59,784 bases of DNA from JACIWG01 sp049969935 (GTDB taxonomy: Archaea > Thermoproteota > Nitrososphaeria > JACIWG01). Made by a program: the position numbers and the translations under genes. Where the stretch lies: positions 1 to 59,784 of the forward strand of contig JBMFNX010000006.1 in assembly GCA_049969935.1 (NCBI GenBank), given 5' to 3'. Position 1 is the stretch's first letter. Every line of letters starts with the position of its first letter. The notes beneath the pieces were generated by a model, which ran no database searches, was not told the origin of the DNA, and worked only from the letters and a program-made list of their open reading frames with translations. This document shows positions 36,399 to 45,599 of this stretch, one piece after another.

Positions 36399-36563
36399 TT
36401 AAAAAGCATATGTAAAGAATTTCTTGCATTCTTTTTCGTCAGGAACTCTGATATTAGCGATAGATCCAGAAGGGACTACTGCTCTCTTAACTAATTAATT
36501 CAGTTCATTTACTAAGGTTTCAATTGATTGTTCAGGCTCAACTCCGTCAAAAATTTTTGTCTT
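36399..36563 (-). pseudogene. Unassigned coding-like fragment downstream of the ClC gene
   Basis: Minus-strand frame with GVEPEQSIETLVNELN, an in-frame TAA, then VVPSGSIANIRVPDEKECKK and a stop at 36399. It looks like a small alpha/beta protein with one nonsense mutation, but I do not recognise it. Together with the MgtC remnant it fills 35996-36561, which otherwise holds no intact gene. Confidence 0.25.
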
Positions 36564-38265
36564 AAATGTTTACCATTTTTTCAACATAAATTTTTATAAT
36601 GTCTGAAGGTGTAATAACACCTTCAATAACCCTTTCCTCCATATTGTTAACAATAAACACATGATCTTCGTTAGTTTCTAGCATTTTTTCAACTACTTCA
36701 ATTAATGTTTGCTCTCTAGTTGCTAGAAGCGGTTTTTTCAATTCCAGACATGAAATAGATGTATCCCACTTTTCTTTTTCTATAGTGAAAATTGATTCAA
36801 TATCGATGATACCTAATATTTGATTTTTATCGTTAACTATGGGATATGTTCTATAAACATTTGTCCTTACAGTTTTCAATACATCCTTTACCATTGTATC
36901 CGCCGTAAAATATACTGGTTTTCTTAATTTAATTGACGAAATTTTTAAATTTGGTAGTAGGCCCTTTCTTTCCCTAAAGAATTCTTCTAGTTCCATTAAT
37001 GCCTCCATTTTGTTTGAAGGTTTTTTGTTTAGCTGGCTTTCATAGAATGAGTTTCTTCCTGTAAGAAAGTAGCTTATGGATGCAGATAATAGTGCAAACA
37101 TTATTGGGCTGGAGCCAACAGTTTCTGCTACAAAAACTATTCCTGTAAGTAAACTTTTTGATGTTGCTGCAACTACAGCACCCATTCCTATTATAGCGTA
37201 AACTGATGCAGGATGCAAGTTCAATGCTTGAGCATATATTAGGCCGCTTAAACCGCCTACATAAAGTGCTGGTATAAATAGTCCTACACTTCCTCTCGAA
37301 GAGATTGTTAATGATGTTGCAACAATTTTTAGTACAAGTATTATGATCAGAGTTTGGATGACGACTTCTCCATTTGAAATGCTGGTTATTGTTTTTATTG
37401 TATCGTAGCCTATTCCAAGAACCTGTGGATAAAAAATGCCAATAAGGCCTATCATAAATCCTCCAATTATAACAGAAATTATTAAGTTGGTTTTTGAAGC
37501 GATTGATTCAAAAATCTTTTTTGTTCTCTCTAAAAATTTGATAAATACAAGTGCTATGAAGGATGTGATTATTCCTAAAAATATACTGTGAAAGAGTAGA
37601 TGTGCTGGAATTATTACACTAGCGTTTGTTGAAAATATGTTTTCTCCTCCAAAGAATAGGACAGAAAATATGTATGCTGAAACTGATGAAAGGGCTGCTG
37701 GAATAAATGCATCTTTTTCGACATCTCTTCTATAGGGTATTTCTAGTGCTAGAAGAATGCCGGTAAATGGTGCTTTAAATAGGGCTGTGAAACCTGCGGA
37801 TGCACCGCACAAGTAAAGGAGTTTAATGTCTTTTGGTTTAAGCTTAAGTTTTTGAAGTACATAAGATGCTGTCCCCCCACCAAGTAGTAAACTTGGCCCT
37901 TCTAGTCCACCGCTTCCACCAAACCCCAGTGTTATTGTTGATGAAAATGTTTTGATTAGAACATCCTTGACGTCAATAATGCCGTTTCGATGATGGTATG
38001 TTTCTATCAATAAGTCAGTTCCGCAACCACTAAACTTATCTTTTGTAAGATATTGATTTAAAATAAAAGAGGCCATTAATCCAATAAGTGGAAGGAATAA
38101 TATTAGATACCATGAATATTTAACAACAGTTTCGAAAATGTAATTGAAAAGTTGGTATAGTTGAATCATTACAATAACTGCTATGGATGACAAAAATCCT
38201 AAAAATATTGGAATCAATGCCAATTTATATAATTCTTCAGCAGTATCATGGGTTTTCAGTATCAA
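36562..38265 (-). CDS. ClC-family chloride channel/antiporter with CBS pair
   Basis: A 567-residue membrane protein. Ion-pathway motifs are GCGTDLLIE, GSGGLEGPSLLLG with the gating Glu, and SSRGSVGLFIPALYVGG. About ten or more membrane helices cover residues 15-410. A pair of CBS domains (VYFTADTMVKDVLKT; KPLLATREQTLIEVV) fills 450-567 and probably senses adenine nucleotides. The gating Glu fits either a channel or a Cl-/H+ exchanger. It lies next to remnants of an MgtC gene, but no functional link is shown. Confidence 0.93.
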   Translation of the reverse strand: MILKTHDTAEELYKLALIPIFLGFLSSIAVIVMIQLYQLFNYIFETVVKYSWYLILFLPLIGLMASFILNQYLTKDKFSGCGTDLLIETYHHRNGIIDVKDVLIKTFSSTITLGFGGSGGLEGPSLLLGGGTASYVLQKLKLKPKDIKLLYLCGASAGFTALFKAPFTGILLALEIPYRRDVEKDAFIPAALSSVSAYIFSVLFFGGENIFSTNASVIIPAHLLFHSIFLGIITSFIALVFIKFLERTKKIFESIASKTNLIISVIIGGFMIGLIGIFYPQVLGIGYDTIKTITSISNGEVVIQTLIIILVLKIVATSLTISSRGSVGLFIPALYVGGLSGLIYAQALNLHPASVYAIIGMGAVVAATSKSLLTGIVFVAETVGSSPIMFALLSASISYFLTGRNSFYESQLNKKPSNKMEALMELEEFFRERKGLLPNLKISSIKLRKPVYFTADTMVKDVLKTVRTNVYRTYPIVNDKNQILGIIDIESIFTIEKEKWDTSISCLELKKPLLATREQTLIEVVEKMLETNEDHVFIVNNMEERVIEGVITPSDIIKIYVEKMVNI

Positions 38266-38303
38266 CCACCCTTTTCCTCTAAAAAGTTGGCAAAGTATTT
38301 GTT

Positions 38304-39389
38304 TTAAGGCTTTAATGCAACCCTCAATGCTTTCTTACAATTTATTGCTGTATCGAATGCTTTTTCCCATTCGGTTAAAGGGAAAACATGTGATACAAGT
38401 GGTTTTAGATTAACTTTTCCCGTTGACACAAGTTTTATCGCCGTCTCCCACGAATACCATACATGTGATATTTCACCTAATATTGTTAATTCTTTGGTGA
38501 TTAAATCGAAGGTGTCGATTGTCACATTTATGCCACCAACTATACCCCCTCCTGAGACAACCATTCTACCTCCTGGCCTAATGGACTTATAGCCTAACAT
38601 TATTGCATCACTTGTTCCAGCAGCCTCCATTACAACATCGGCACCCCATCCTCTCGTGTATTCCTTAACTACCTTAACCAGGTCCTCCTTATTCACATTA
38701 ACAATCACATCAGCTCCCAACTCTTTTGCTAAAGGAAGTCTCCTTTCTTCATCAAAGTCTGTTCCCGCAACAATAATAGGCCAAGCACCAACAGCTTTAG
38801 CTACCTGTAACAAAATTAGTCCTCTAGCACCTGAACCAACTATCAAAACGGATTCGCCAGCCCTAAGATTAGCTCTCTCAATCAAAGAATGTACACATCC
38901 TGCTGTAGTTTCAACTAAAACCGCCTCCTTATCACCTATACTATCAGGAAGCTTATGTAAACTATAGGCAGGCCAAGCAGCATACTTGGCAAATCCTCCT
39001 CCAGTGGTATAATGTACTCTCTGTTCCTTTACAGGAATATTACAGCATATGTTTATTTTACCCTCTTTACAGTTGACACATTTACCGCAAAAGAATGTGA
39101 CTATTTCCCCCACAACCCTATCGCCGGGCTTAAAGTCTTTTACATTTGAACCAACGTCTTTAACTACAGCTGAAATTTCATGTCCCATAATACTTGGCTT
39201 TTTTGGACCCTCAACCTTATCCCTATGTCTCCAATAATGTAAATCACTTCCACATATACCACAATATTTTATTTCAAGTATGGTATCGTTAGGTGAATAT
39301 GGGTTTTCTCCAATTTTCGGCTCATTAACATCTTCTAACCTAAATTGGGCACTAGGGTATAGGACAAGTGCTTGCATATAATAGCCCAC
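38304..39389 (-). CDS. Zinc-dependent medium-chain dehydrogenase (sorbitol/threonine DH-like)
   Basis: A 361-residue MDR-family alcohol dehydrogenase. CGICGSDLHYWRHRD and GHEISAVVKDVG hold the catalytic-zinc ligands, and the four-Cys structural zinc lobe is CGKCVNCKEGKINIC. The Rossmann nucleotide site is GSGARGLILLQVAKAVGA. It resembles polyol or threonine dehydrogenases, but the substrate cannot be fixed. A second MDR gene lies at 41216, and the two are different subfamilies. Confidence 0.88.
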   Translation of the reverse strand: MGYYMQALVLYPSAQFRLEDVNEPKIGENPYSPNDTILEIKYCGICGSDLHYWRHRDKVEGPKKPSIMGHEISAVVKDVGSNVKDFKPGDRVVGEIVTFFCGKCVNCKEGKINICCNIPVKEQRVHYTTGGGFAKYAAWPAYSLHKLPDSIGDKEAVLVETTAGCVHSLIERANLRAGESVLIVGSGARGLILLQVAKAVGAWPIIVAGTDFDEERRLPLAKELGADVIVNVNKEDLVKVVKEYTRGWGADVVMEAAGTSDAIMLGYKSIRPGGRMVVSGGGIVGGINVTIDTFDLITKELTILGEISHVWYSWETAIKLVSTGKVNLKPLVSHVFPLTEWEKAFDTAINCKKALRVALKP

Positions 39390-39420
39390 TTAAGCAATAG
39401 ATTTTAACCTTTAATAAAAT

Positions 39421-40032
39421 TCACAGTCTCACATTCAATACTTTTAAAGCATACTGTTTAGATAAGTCGATCACCTCATATGCAACCTCTACAGCATTTT
39501 TTCCAAGTAGAATTGAAAGCGGTTCTTTACCTAGGCCTGGTCCTTCATAAAACAATTTTGGAACTTTATGACCACATTTTTTTACAATTTCATTTATCTT
39601 CCATGGCATACTTTTTCCGTCGATGGCCCTTATTTCCTCGGGCTCCAAGATTCTGTCTATGCCAACATATTCCCAATTTTTTTCTCTAGAATATTCTTCT
39701 AAAAATTTAGATATTGTAGGTGTCCAAGCAAAGTTTATTCCAGCCCTGTACCTTTTATCATATTTCCTAACTTCAATTAAAAGTCTTGCCATGTGATCTG
39801 ATGCCCCGAACCTAGGATATCCAGCAGCCTTCACCCTCCCATTCACTAAAGTTATTCTTCCGTCCACGCCTGCAACATCCTCTACAGACAATGCATTTTC
39901 GATCGAATAAACTAAGTTTACTCTAACCTCTGGCATTAGAAATTTAAAATACTCTGATGATTCAAGCATCTGCACAGCCCTCAAAAGATTTCCCAGCACC
40001 ATATCCCTTTCTTGATTATATGCTTCAGCCAT
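39421..40032 (-). CDS. thiN: ThiN-domain thiamine-phosphate synthase-like protein
   Basis: A 203-residue ThiN domain protein, the archaeal type of thiamine-phosphate synthase usually found fused to ThiD or an HTH. Signature: LMPEVRVNLVYSIENA, DVAGVDGRI and YPRFGASDHMARLLIEV near the start, with the late GKNAVEVAYEVIDL. Here it stands alone without ThiD. The next gene downstream in transcription order is the dehydrogenase; upstream (20 bases) is a PurM/HypE-like ATP-binding protein, which may be co-transcribed. Confidence 0.75.
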   Translation of the reverse strand: MAEAYNQERDMVLGNLLRAVQMLESSEYFKFLMPEVRVNLVYSIENALSVEDVAGVDGRITLVNGRVKAAGYPRFGASDHMARLLIEVRKYDKRYRAGINFAWTPTISKFLEEYSREKNWEYVGIDRILEPEEIRAIDGKSMPWKINEIVKKCGHKVPKLFYEGPGLGKEPLSILLGKNAVEVAYEVIDLSKQYALKVLNVRL

Positions 40033-40052
40033 TTATTTGTCCCCCCCAATTT

Positions 40053-41111
40053 CTAAGAATCAGGCTTCTCCAGTGTCTCGAAGAAGGCTTTCCAGAATGG
40101 ATCCTCTTCAGGAAATTCTAGCTCAAATTCTCCGAATTTATCGGAAACTATCTTTCGCCCTCGCCCAGATTCTGTAATCTCGCCTATAACCATTGCTTCT
40201 ATACCTTTCCTTTCTAAAGCACTTATAACTTTCGATACACCCTCTGGTCGAACAGTTAGAACTAGTGTCCCCTCACTTATAGCCTTGTATGGATCAATTT
40301 TAAAGAACTCACATATTCTCCTAGTTTCTTCCGAAACCTTAATCTTCTCTAAATAAACTTTTACACCAACATTACTTGCTTCAGCAATCTCATATATTCC
40401 ACCAAAAACACCACCCTCTGTAGCATCATGCATTGCTGTAACCATTCCTGTATGAAAGGCTGTTAAGGCGTCCTCAATAACTGACATCTGCCAATACATA
40501 TCCTGGGCTTTCTTAACCAAATCAGAACCTAGAACTCTTGAAAGTGTTTTAGGATATTGTAGGGCCAAAATCGCTGTTGCCTCAACCGCTGCACCCTTCG
40601 TGATTAATATTAGGTCTCCCCTACAAGCCCCTCCAGGTGTAACATATTTGCCATCTTCAGCAAAACCCCAAACAGTACATCCTCCATTTAATGGATAAGA
40701 TATACCGCCATAAACTCCAGTGTGCCCACCAACAATAGTTATACCCAATTTCAAACATTCATCATGTATTGAAGTCCAAATTTCTTTCAAGACCGATTTA
40801 GGGGTTTGCAGTGGAAGAAGGAGGCATATTGTCATATATTTTGGTCTGACACCGAAGACTGCAACATCACTTGCACAAATATTTACTATTCCCCATCCAA
40901 ATTGTCTCCAGCCCCAAGAGGGAACTCCAAATGTTGGGTCTTCTGCTACTACCATAATTTTATCGCCAACTTTTAAGACTGCAGCATCAAAGCCATGTTT
41001 TGGGCCCACTAGAAGATATTCGTCCGTTGCACCTAATTTAGGAAATATAATTTCATTAAAAACTTCTGGAGATAGTTTGCCAATTCGCGGTAGACTCTTT
41101 TGCCCTGTCAA
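40053..41111 (-). CDS. AIR synthase/HypE/ThiL-like (PurM superfamily) protein
   Basis: A 352-residue PurM-fold ATP-binding protein. GKLSPEVFNEIIFPKLGA at the start, the ICASDVAVFGVRPKYM strand, IVGGHTGVYGG, and the conserved C-terminal AMHDATEGGVFGGIYEIAE are typical. The GGHT/HDATEGG pattern is like HypE, but no hydrogenase genes are near. The ThiN gene right behind suggests a thiamine-phosphate kinase-like role, as ThiL shares the fold. Both readings are inferences. Confidence 0.75.
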   Translation of the reverse strand: MTGQKSLPRIGKLSPEVFNEIIFPKLGATDEYLLVGPKHGFDAAVLKVGDKIMVVAEDPTFGVPSWGWRQFGWGIVNICASDVAVFGVRPKYMTICLLLPLQTPKSVLKEIWTSIHDECLKLGITIVGGHTGVYGGISYPLNGGCTVWGFAEDGKYVTPGGACRGDLILITKGAAVEATAILALQYPKTLSRVLGSDLVKKAQDMYWQMSVIEDALTAFHTGMVTAMHDATEGGVFGGIYEIAEASNVGVKVYLEKIKVSEETRRICEFFKIDPYKAISEGTLVLTVRPEGVSKVISALERKGIEAMVIGEITESGRGRKIVSDKFGEFELEFPEEDPFWKAFFETLEKPDS

Positions 41112-41178
41112 TTTCCCCTAAAAATATTAGCCTAAACTTTCTATAAATTTTTTTATAAACAATTTATAATACTCTTCG

Positions 41179-41200
41179 AGCTTGATATCAAGCTTGATAT
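41179..41200 (+). promoter_or_regulatory. Palindromic operator-like site before the MDR gene
   Basis: The 16-base perfect palindrome AGCTTGATATCAAGCT (41179-41194) continues into another TTGATAT half-site. The 18-mer TTGATATCAAGCTTGATA (41182-41199) occurs exactly once more, in reverse orientation, at 46123-46140. The site lies about 15-25 bases downstream of TATA-like AATTTATAATAC and before ATG 41216, where a bound repressor would block initiation. Confidence 0.55.
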
Positions 41201-41215
41201 TAACATTATTTAATT

Positions 41216-42259
41216 ATGACTATCATAATTTATGGAGGCAGAACCTTGCAGGCCATGGTTCTAAACCAGATTTCGAAAGTTGAAGATATGCCACTTAAGC
41301 TAGAAGATGTCCCGAAACCAATACCTGGTTATAAAGAAATTTTAGTTAAAATTTATGCGTGTGGTATATGTAGAACAGAATTAGATGAAATTGAAGGCAG
41401 AAGAGTTCCAAAACTTCCTATAATTTTAGGCCACGAAATTGTTGGTAGAGTTGAGGCGTTAGGTGGTCACGTGAGACGGTTTAATTTGGGTGACCGTGTT
41501 GGTATAGCATGGATATATTCTGCCTGTGGCAAATGTGATTTTTGTTTAAGCGGGCAAGAAAACTTGTGTGAAGAGTTTCAGGCCACTGGTTGTGATGTAA
41601 ATGGCGGGTATGCAGAGTATATTAAAGTTAAAGAAGATTTTGCATACAATATTCCAGAAAACTTTAATGATCTGGAGGCAGCACCACTCTTATGTGCTGG
41701 TGCAATAGGCTATAGAGCTCTAAAACTTACTGGTCTAAAAGACGGTGAAACAATAGGCCTATTTGGATTCGGAGCTTCAGCTCATCAAGTTTATCAGATA
41801 ATAAGACACCTGTATCCGAGAACCAAGATATTTGTCTTTACAAGGAGAAAGGGTGATATGCCAGGTCTGCTTGCTAGAGAAATGGGTGCAGACTGGGTTG
41901 GTGAGACAGGTGAGGCTCCTCCTGAAAAGCTTAACAGGGCAATAGATACAACACCCGTAGGCCAACCCATGATTGAAGCATTAAAGTATTTGGAGAAAGG
42001 TGGTCGTCTCGTTATAAACGTTATAAGAAAAGAAGAATTGATACCTCAAATGAAATATGAACAACATTTGTGGTATGAGAAGGAAATTAAAAGTGTTGCA
42101 AACATTACCCGAAAAGATGTGCAAGAATTTCTTAATATAGCAGCCGAAGTGCCAATAATACCTAAGGTAAGGGAATTTAAACTTGAGGAAGCCAATAAAG
42201 CTTTACTTATGTTAAAACGTGGAGAATATCATGGTGCTGGTGTACTAAAAATAGGATAG
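41216..42259 (+). CDS. Zinc-dependent alcohol dehydrogenase (MDR family)
   Basis: A 347-residue medium-chain dehydrogenase. YACGICRTELDEIEG and GHEIVGRVEALGGHVRRF hold the catalytic-zinc region, ACGKCDFCLSGQENLC the structural zinc, and GLFGFGASAHQVYQIIRH the NAD(P) site. This resembles the AdhP/AdhA-like subgroup. ATG 41255 (MVLNQISKVEDMPLKL) matches the family start better than ATG 41216, but both are possible. It begins the accessory zone, with a palindromic operator directly upstream. Confidence 0.88.
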   Translation: MTIIIYGGRTLQAMVLNQISKVEDMPLKLEDVPKPIPGYKEILVKIYACGICRTELDEIEGRRVPKLPIILGHEIVGRVEALGGHVRRFNLGDRVGIAWIYSACGKCDFCLSGQENLCEEFQATGCDVNGGYAEYIKVKEDFAYNIPENFNDLEAAPLLCAGAIGYRALKLTGLKDGETIGLFGFGASAHQVYQIIRHLYPRTKIFVFTRRKGDMPGLLAREMGADWVGETGEAPPEKLNRAIDTTPVGQPMIEALKYLEKGGRLVINVIRKEELIPQMKYEQHLWYEKEIKSVANITRKDVQEFLNIAAEVPIIPKVREFKLEEANKALLMLKRGEYHGAGVLKIG

Positions 42260-42471
42260 TTGGTTTATTTAATCTGCGGCATATATAGAATAATAATTTT
42301 TCTAAAGCAGAAGTCAAACTAAACCATTCTTATTACTATTCTACATTGTTCATTTTAATATATCATTTACGTTTGAAAATGGAACACTAAAGTAGGAGGT
42401 GATATTCAAAAAGCTGGCTAATTCTTTTTATTGGATTAATTTTCTAAACTTCTATAATTTTATGGTAGAAC

Positions 42472-43501
42472 TTGATATTTGATACCAGACCAAAAATGAA
42501 AAGAGGATCTATTCGATAGAGAAAAAGAGCTTGAAGACTTAAATAATAATCTTGATGCTCCTATAATGGTTATTACTGGCGTTAGAAGAATAGGTAAATC
42601 ATCAATTTTGAATGTCTTTTTAAATGAAATTTGCTATCCTAGTATAGTATTAGATTTAAGAGCGTTAAGGAATAACTATTGTCTAAAAGAGTTTTATTAA
42701 ATACTTTCTCAAGGCATTCCTTCTAAGCTTGAAAAGCTTATCGATATAATTAAAAAATTAACTGCAATAAGAGTGGCTGGGAATAAAAAAGAAATAAAGT
42801 GAAGGGAAAAGAAGCTTTGAGTCTTACTTCACTTTTTGACCATCTTAAAAGGAAAGGATTATAATTGCTTTTGAAGAAGCACAAAATTGAGGGGTCCCCT
42901 TTCTAATGAAATTCTTAATACAATCGCTCGCACATATGATTACAATAAAAATGTAACTTTTATCTTTACCGGTTCCGAAGTAGGTTTACTCTATGATTTT
43001 TTGAAAATAAGTGATGCAAGTTCGCCGTTATATGGTAGATACTATCACAATTTGACTGTTGAACTTTTTCCCAATGATGTTACAAAATATTTCCTAAATT
43101 TCAGTTTTCAAAGAATATAATATGTCTATTGTGGACAAAGATCTTGAAGAAGCCAATCTTTTTTTCAACGGAATTACAATATGGCAAACTTTTTACGGCA
43201 ATGAAGTCGTAAGGGGACATAAAAGATTTGATGTTGTAAAAGAAATGGCAGTAAACTTAGCAAAAGATGAGCTTAATTAATACTAGAGGAAGTAAAAGAT
43301 ACGTAACTGTATTATATGGTATAGCCTTAGGAGAAATTCATGGAGTCGAATAAAAAGATATGTTGAAGAAAAGGAGAAGACAACCATTTCATCAAGCATA
43401 CACTCTAATATTCTAAAAACATGGGGGAATTAAGTATAATCAAAGATCACGAATTCATAGACCCTGTCTATAAGGAGGCTGCCAAAAGACTAGGCCAATA
43501 A
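42472..43501 (+). pseudogene. Decayed archaeal AAA ATPase (paralog of 11108-12181)
   Basis: Pieces in several frames reproduce the family from start to end: LIFDTRPKMKR, then EDLFDREKELEDL, Walker A VITGVRRIGKSSIL, VTFIFTGSEVGLLYDFLK and finally SIIKDHEFIDPVYKEAAK, matching the intact paralog's SIIDEENNFTDPVIGEASK. I count several frameshifts and internal stops (for example after RNNYCLKEFY). It is decayed beyond expression of a full protein. Confidence 0.8.
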
Positions 43502-43603
43502 AATAAGATGTAAATGGTTTTACTATCAACTTTAGTACTGCACTTTTTACGATTAGAGAAATCAAAATTGATTCATAATCAATTAGTTTGTGTTGGTATT
43601 CAG

Positions 43604-43646
43604 AATATCAATAAATATTTAAATAATTGATATTTAAAATATCAAT
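43604..43646 (+). promoter_or_regulatory. Triple alternating repeat before the DUF4143 ATPase
   Basis: Three copies of AATATCAAT alternate in direction: 43604-43612 forward, 43626-43634 reverse (ATTGATATT), 43638-43646 forward. The last copy ends two bases before the GTG start at 43649. AT-rich DNA between them includes TATTTAAATA as a TATA candidate. The layout suggests cooperative binding of a dimeric regulator, possibly the ATPase itself. Confidence 0.45.
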
Positions 43647-43648
43647 AT

Positions 43649-44995
43649 GTGGATCTGGAAGTATATAATCCATGGTGGAAGGGGAAAGAAGGAATTGAAG
43701 AAGATGAAGATTATAGAAAGTGGAAGAGTAGTAAAGTTAAATGGGAACCCCCTCTATTAAGAAGGTTACTGGAAATAGATAATATAGAACCATTTTCATT
43801 ACATTTTATATTTGGGCCTAGACAGGTTGGGAAGACAACTTTACTAAAATTGTTGATAAAAAAACTTTTAAGGACAGTGAACCCGAAATCAATTTTTTAC
43901 CTAAAATGTGACATTCTAGCAGATTATAAGGAGTTGGATGAAGCGATTAGAGAGTATTTAAAAATAAAAAAGTTTGAGGGCATAGAATGCGCATACATAT
44001 TTTTAGATGAGATAACCTTTCCAAGAGAATGGTTTAGGGCTGTAAAATGGCACATAGACATGGGTAACTTTAAAAACGATGTCCTTTACCTAACAGGTTC
44101 ACTGAGCATGTTTGTTAAAGGGGAGATTGAAACCTTTCCAGGAAGGAGAGGTAAAGGGAAAGACTTTATAATGTACCCGCTGAGTTTTAGAGAATTCGTC
44201 CAAGTTGTAGATGATAGCATAATCAGAAGCATTGGCGAACTTAAAAGCCTTGACATTAATGAAGTGAGAGATAAATGTTTTAAGGCACGGCCTTGGTTAA
44301 GCAGGTTAGAGGAACTATTTGAACTCTACCTAAACTCTGGAGGTTTTCCTCTATCGATAAGGTCGATTTTTGAAAGTGGGAAAATTAGCCAAGATGTCAT
44401 CAACACATATTTAAGCTGGATAAAAGGTGATATTGTAAGACTTAAAAGAAACGAAGGTCTAACAAAGAGAGTTATTAAGGCTGTAATAGAAAAGGTACCG
44501 TCAACAATAAGCTACCACAACATAGCTAAGGAATTTGAGATCAAATCTCATAGGACTGTATTTCAGCATCTGGATGTGCTAGAAAAATTGTTCCTAGTAA
44601 AGGTTCTCCACTATATAGACCCAAATGAGGCTGTTGAAGTCTTTTACAAGCAGAAAAAGGTTCACGTAACAGACCCATTTCTATATAGCATACTTTCATC
44701 ATGGTGTTTAACAAGAAAGCCTGAAGATTCAGTAATAGTTGAAAGCATTGTAGCATCACATTTATCTAGAAAGTATAACATAGGCTACTGGAAGAATAGT
44801 AAAGAGATAGATGTTGTAATCTTCGAAAACAAACATTTAATTGGGATAGAAGTAAAATACAGGAAAAGGGTTGAGGGAAGCAGAACAAGAATAGGGAAAA
44901 TAGATTATACAATAACACTATCCAAGGACCAGTACAACGATGAACCCCTAACAGTTCCAGTAAGTGTTTTCCTCGCACTACTAAATACTAGCTGA
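43649..44995 (+). CDS. AAA ATPase with DUF4143 C-terminal domain (COG1373)
   Basis: A 448-residue protein. Walker A FGPRQVGKTTLL lies near residue 60, Walker B AYIFLDEITF near 115, and the sensor-like VLYLTGSLSMFVKG follows. MYPLSFREFVQVV marks the family. The C-terminal DUF4143 part has a winged helix (ISYHNIAKEFEIKSHRTVFQ) and a nuclease-like end (KEIDVVIFENKHLIGIEVKY, with D...E-x-K). The end suggests a PD-(D/E)xK fold, so DNA or RNA cleavage is possible; these ATPases are often linked to defence or mobile DNA. Start GTG 43649 sits right behind a triple repeat. Confidence 0.88.
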   Translation: MDLEVYNPWWKGKEGIEEDEDYRKWKSSKVKWEPPLLRRLLEIDNIEPFSLHFIFGPRQVGKTTLLKLLIKKLLRTVNPKSIFYLKCDILADYKELDEAIREYLKIKKFEGIECAYIFLDEITFPREWFRAVKWHIDMGNFKNDVLYLTGSLSMFVKGEIETFPGRRGKGKDFIMYPLSFREFVQVVDDSIIRSIGELKSLDINEVRDKCFKARPWLSRLEELFELYLNSGGFPLSIRSIFESGKISQDVINTYLSWIKGDIVRLKRNEGLTKRVIKAVIEKVPSTISYHNIAKEFEIKSHRTVFQHLDVLEKLFLVKVLHYIDPNEAVEVFYKQKKVHVTDPFLYSILSSWCLTRKPEDSVIVESIVASHLSRKYNIGYWKNSKEIDVVIFENKHLIGIEVKYRKRVEGSRTRIGKIDYTITLSKDQYNDEPLTVPVSVFLALLNTS

Positions 44996-45311
44996 CCTTA
45001 AAAAAAATAAATCAATCCAAAAAGAGGATCTATCATAATAAGAACTAATCAGGCATAAAATTAAAGGCTTCTATTATAGAAAAAATTTACCTAGGCCATT
45101 TTCTTAGTAATCTGTTGAACTATTTTTTTGTTCTAGAGATATTTTACTATCAATAAAGTACCAATAAAAATCGCTTACTATGACATCATCCTTCTTTGCT
45201 ACTATTGGATTTTAGTGATATTTTTCTATCATATAGGGTTGCTGTGCCCTATCATAAACTGTGATACTAAAGTATCTCTAAATTACCCATCCTATTCGAA
45301 CACAATTCTGA
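44996..45311. other. Gene-free stretch with a possible toxin relic
   Basis: I see no intact gene in these 316 bases. On the minus strand an ATG overlaps the stop of the RHH gene (ATGA at 45312-45315) and starts MIRIVFE before a stop, with short coding-like pieces after it. This is the place and coupling expected of a toxin gene behind an RHH antitoxin, so a decayed toxin is possible but not shown. Confidence 0.25.
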
Positions 45312-45488
45312 TCATTTACTCTTTTCTTTATAAATCGCTGTTTCTAAAAGTTCTTCAATTATATTGCTCCTATTTGATTTGGCAACACCGCCACCTTCAA
45401 GTTCCATTAATTGTCTTTCTCTAACTATTTCATCAATTTTCGTCAGCAGCTCCTCTCTTATAGAGACTGTTATCTTAACTTTCTTCAT
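45312..45488 (-). CDS. 58-residue ribbon-helix-helix (CopG/Arc-like) repressor
   Basis: A short gene with a clear RHH pattern: the strand MKKVKITVSIREELL, helix TKIDEIVRERQLMEL and second helix SNRSNIIEELLETAIYKE. The strand residues bind the DNA major groove as an intertwined dimer. The promoter region holds four 8-base repeats in tandem, which fits autorepression by such dimers. The reading is uninterrupted from ATG 45488 to TGA 45312-45314. It probably was an antitoxin, as the next frame begins in ATGA overlap but is broken. Confidence 0.75.
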   Translation of the reverse strand: MKKVKITVSIREELLTKIDEIVRERQLMELEGGGVAKSNRSNIIEELLETAIYKEKSK

Positions 45489-45514
45489 ACTGTAATACCG
45501 TCATACCTTCATAC
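45483..45514 (-). repeat. Four tandem 8-base repeats overlapping the RHH start
   Basis: The plus strand shows four consecutive 8-mers of consensus CKTCATAC (third-from-start copy and outer copies nearly identical; the second copy is TGTAATAC). The first copy covers the start codon (45486-45488). A TATA-like TTTTAAAATATAAAAG lies on the far side. Spacing of 8 bases puts every copy about three-quarters of a helical turn apart, as in tandem RHH operators. Confidence 0.6.
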
Positions 45515-45599
45515 TTTTATATTTTAAAATTATACCATGGTGTCTTATATCAAAATCTTTCAAGTAACTGCATTTTTATAAATAAAAGACAATTAAAAT

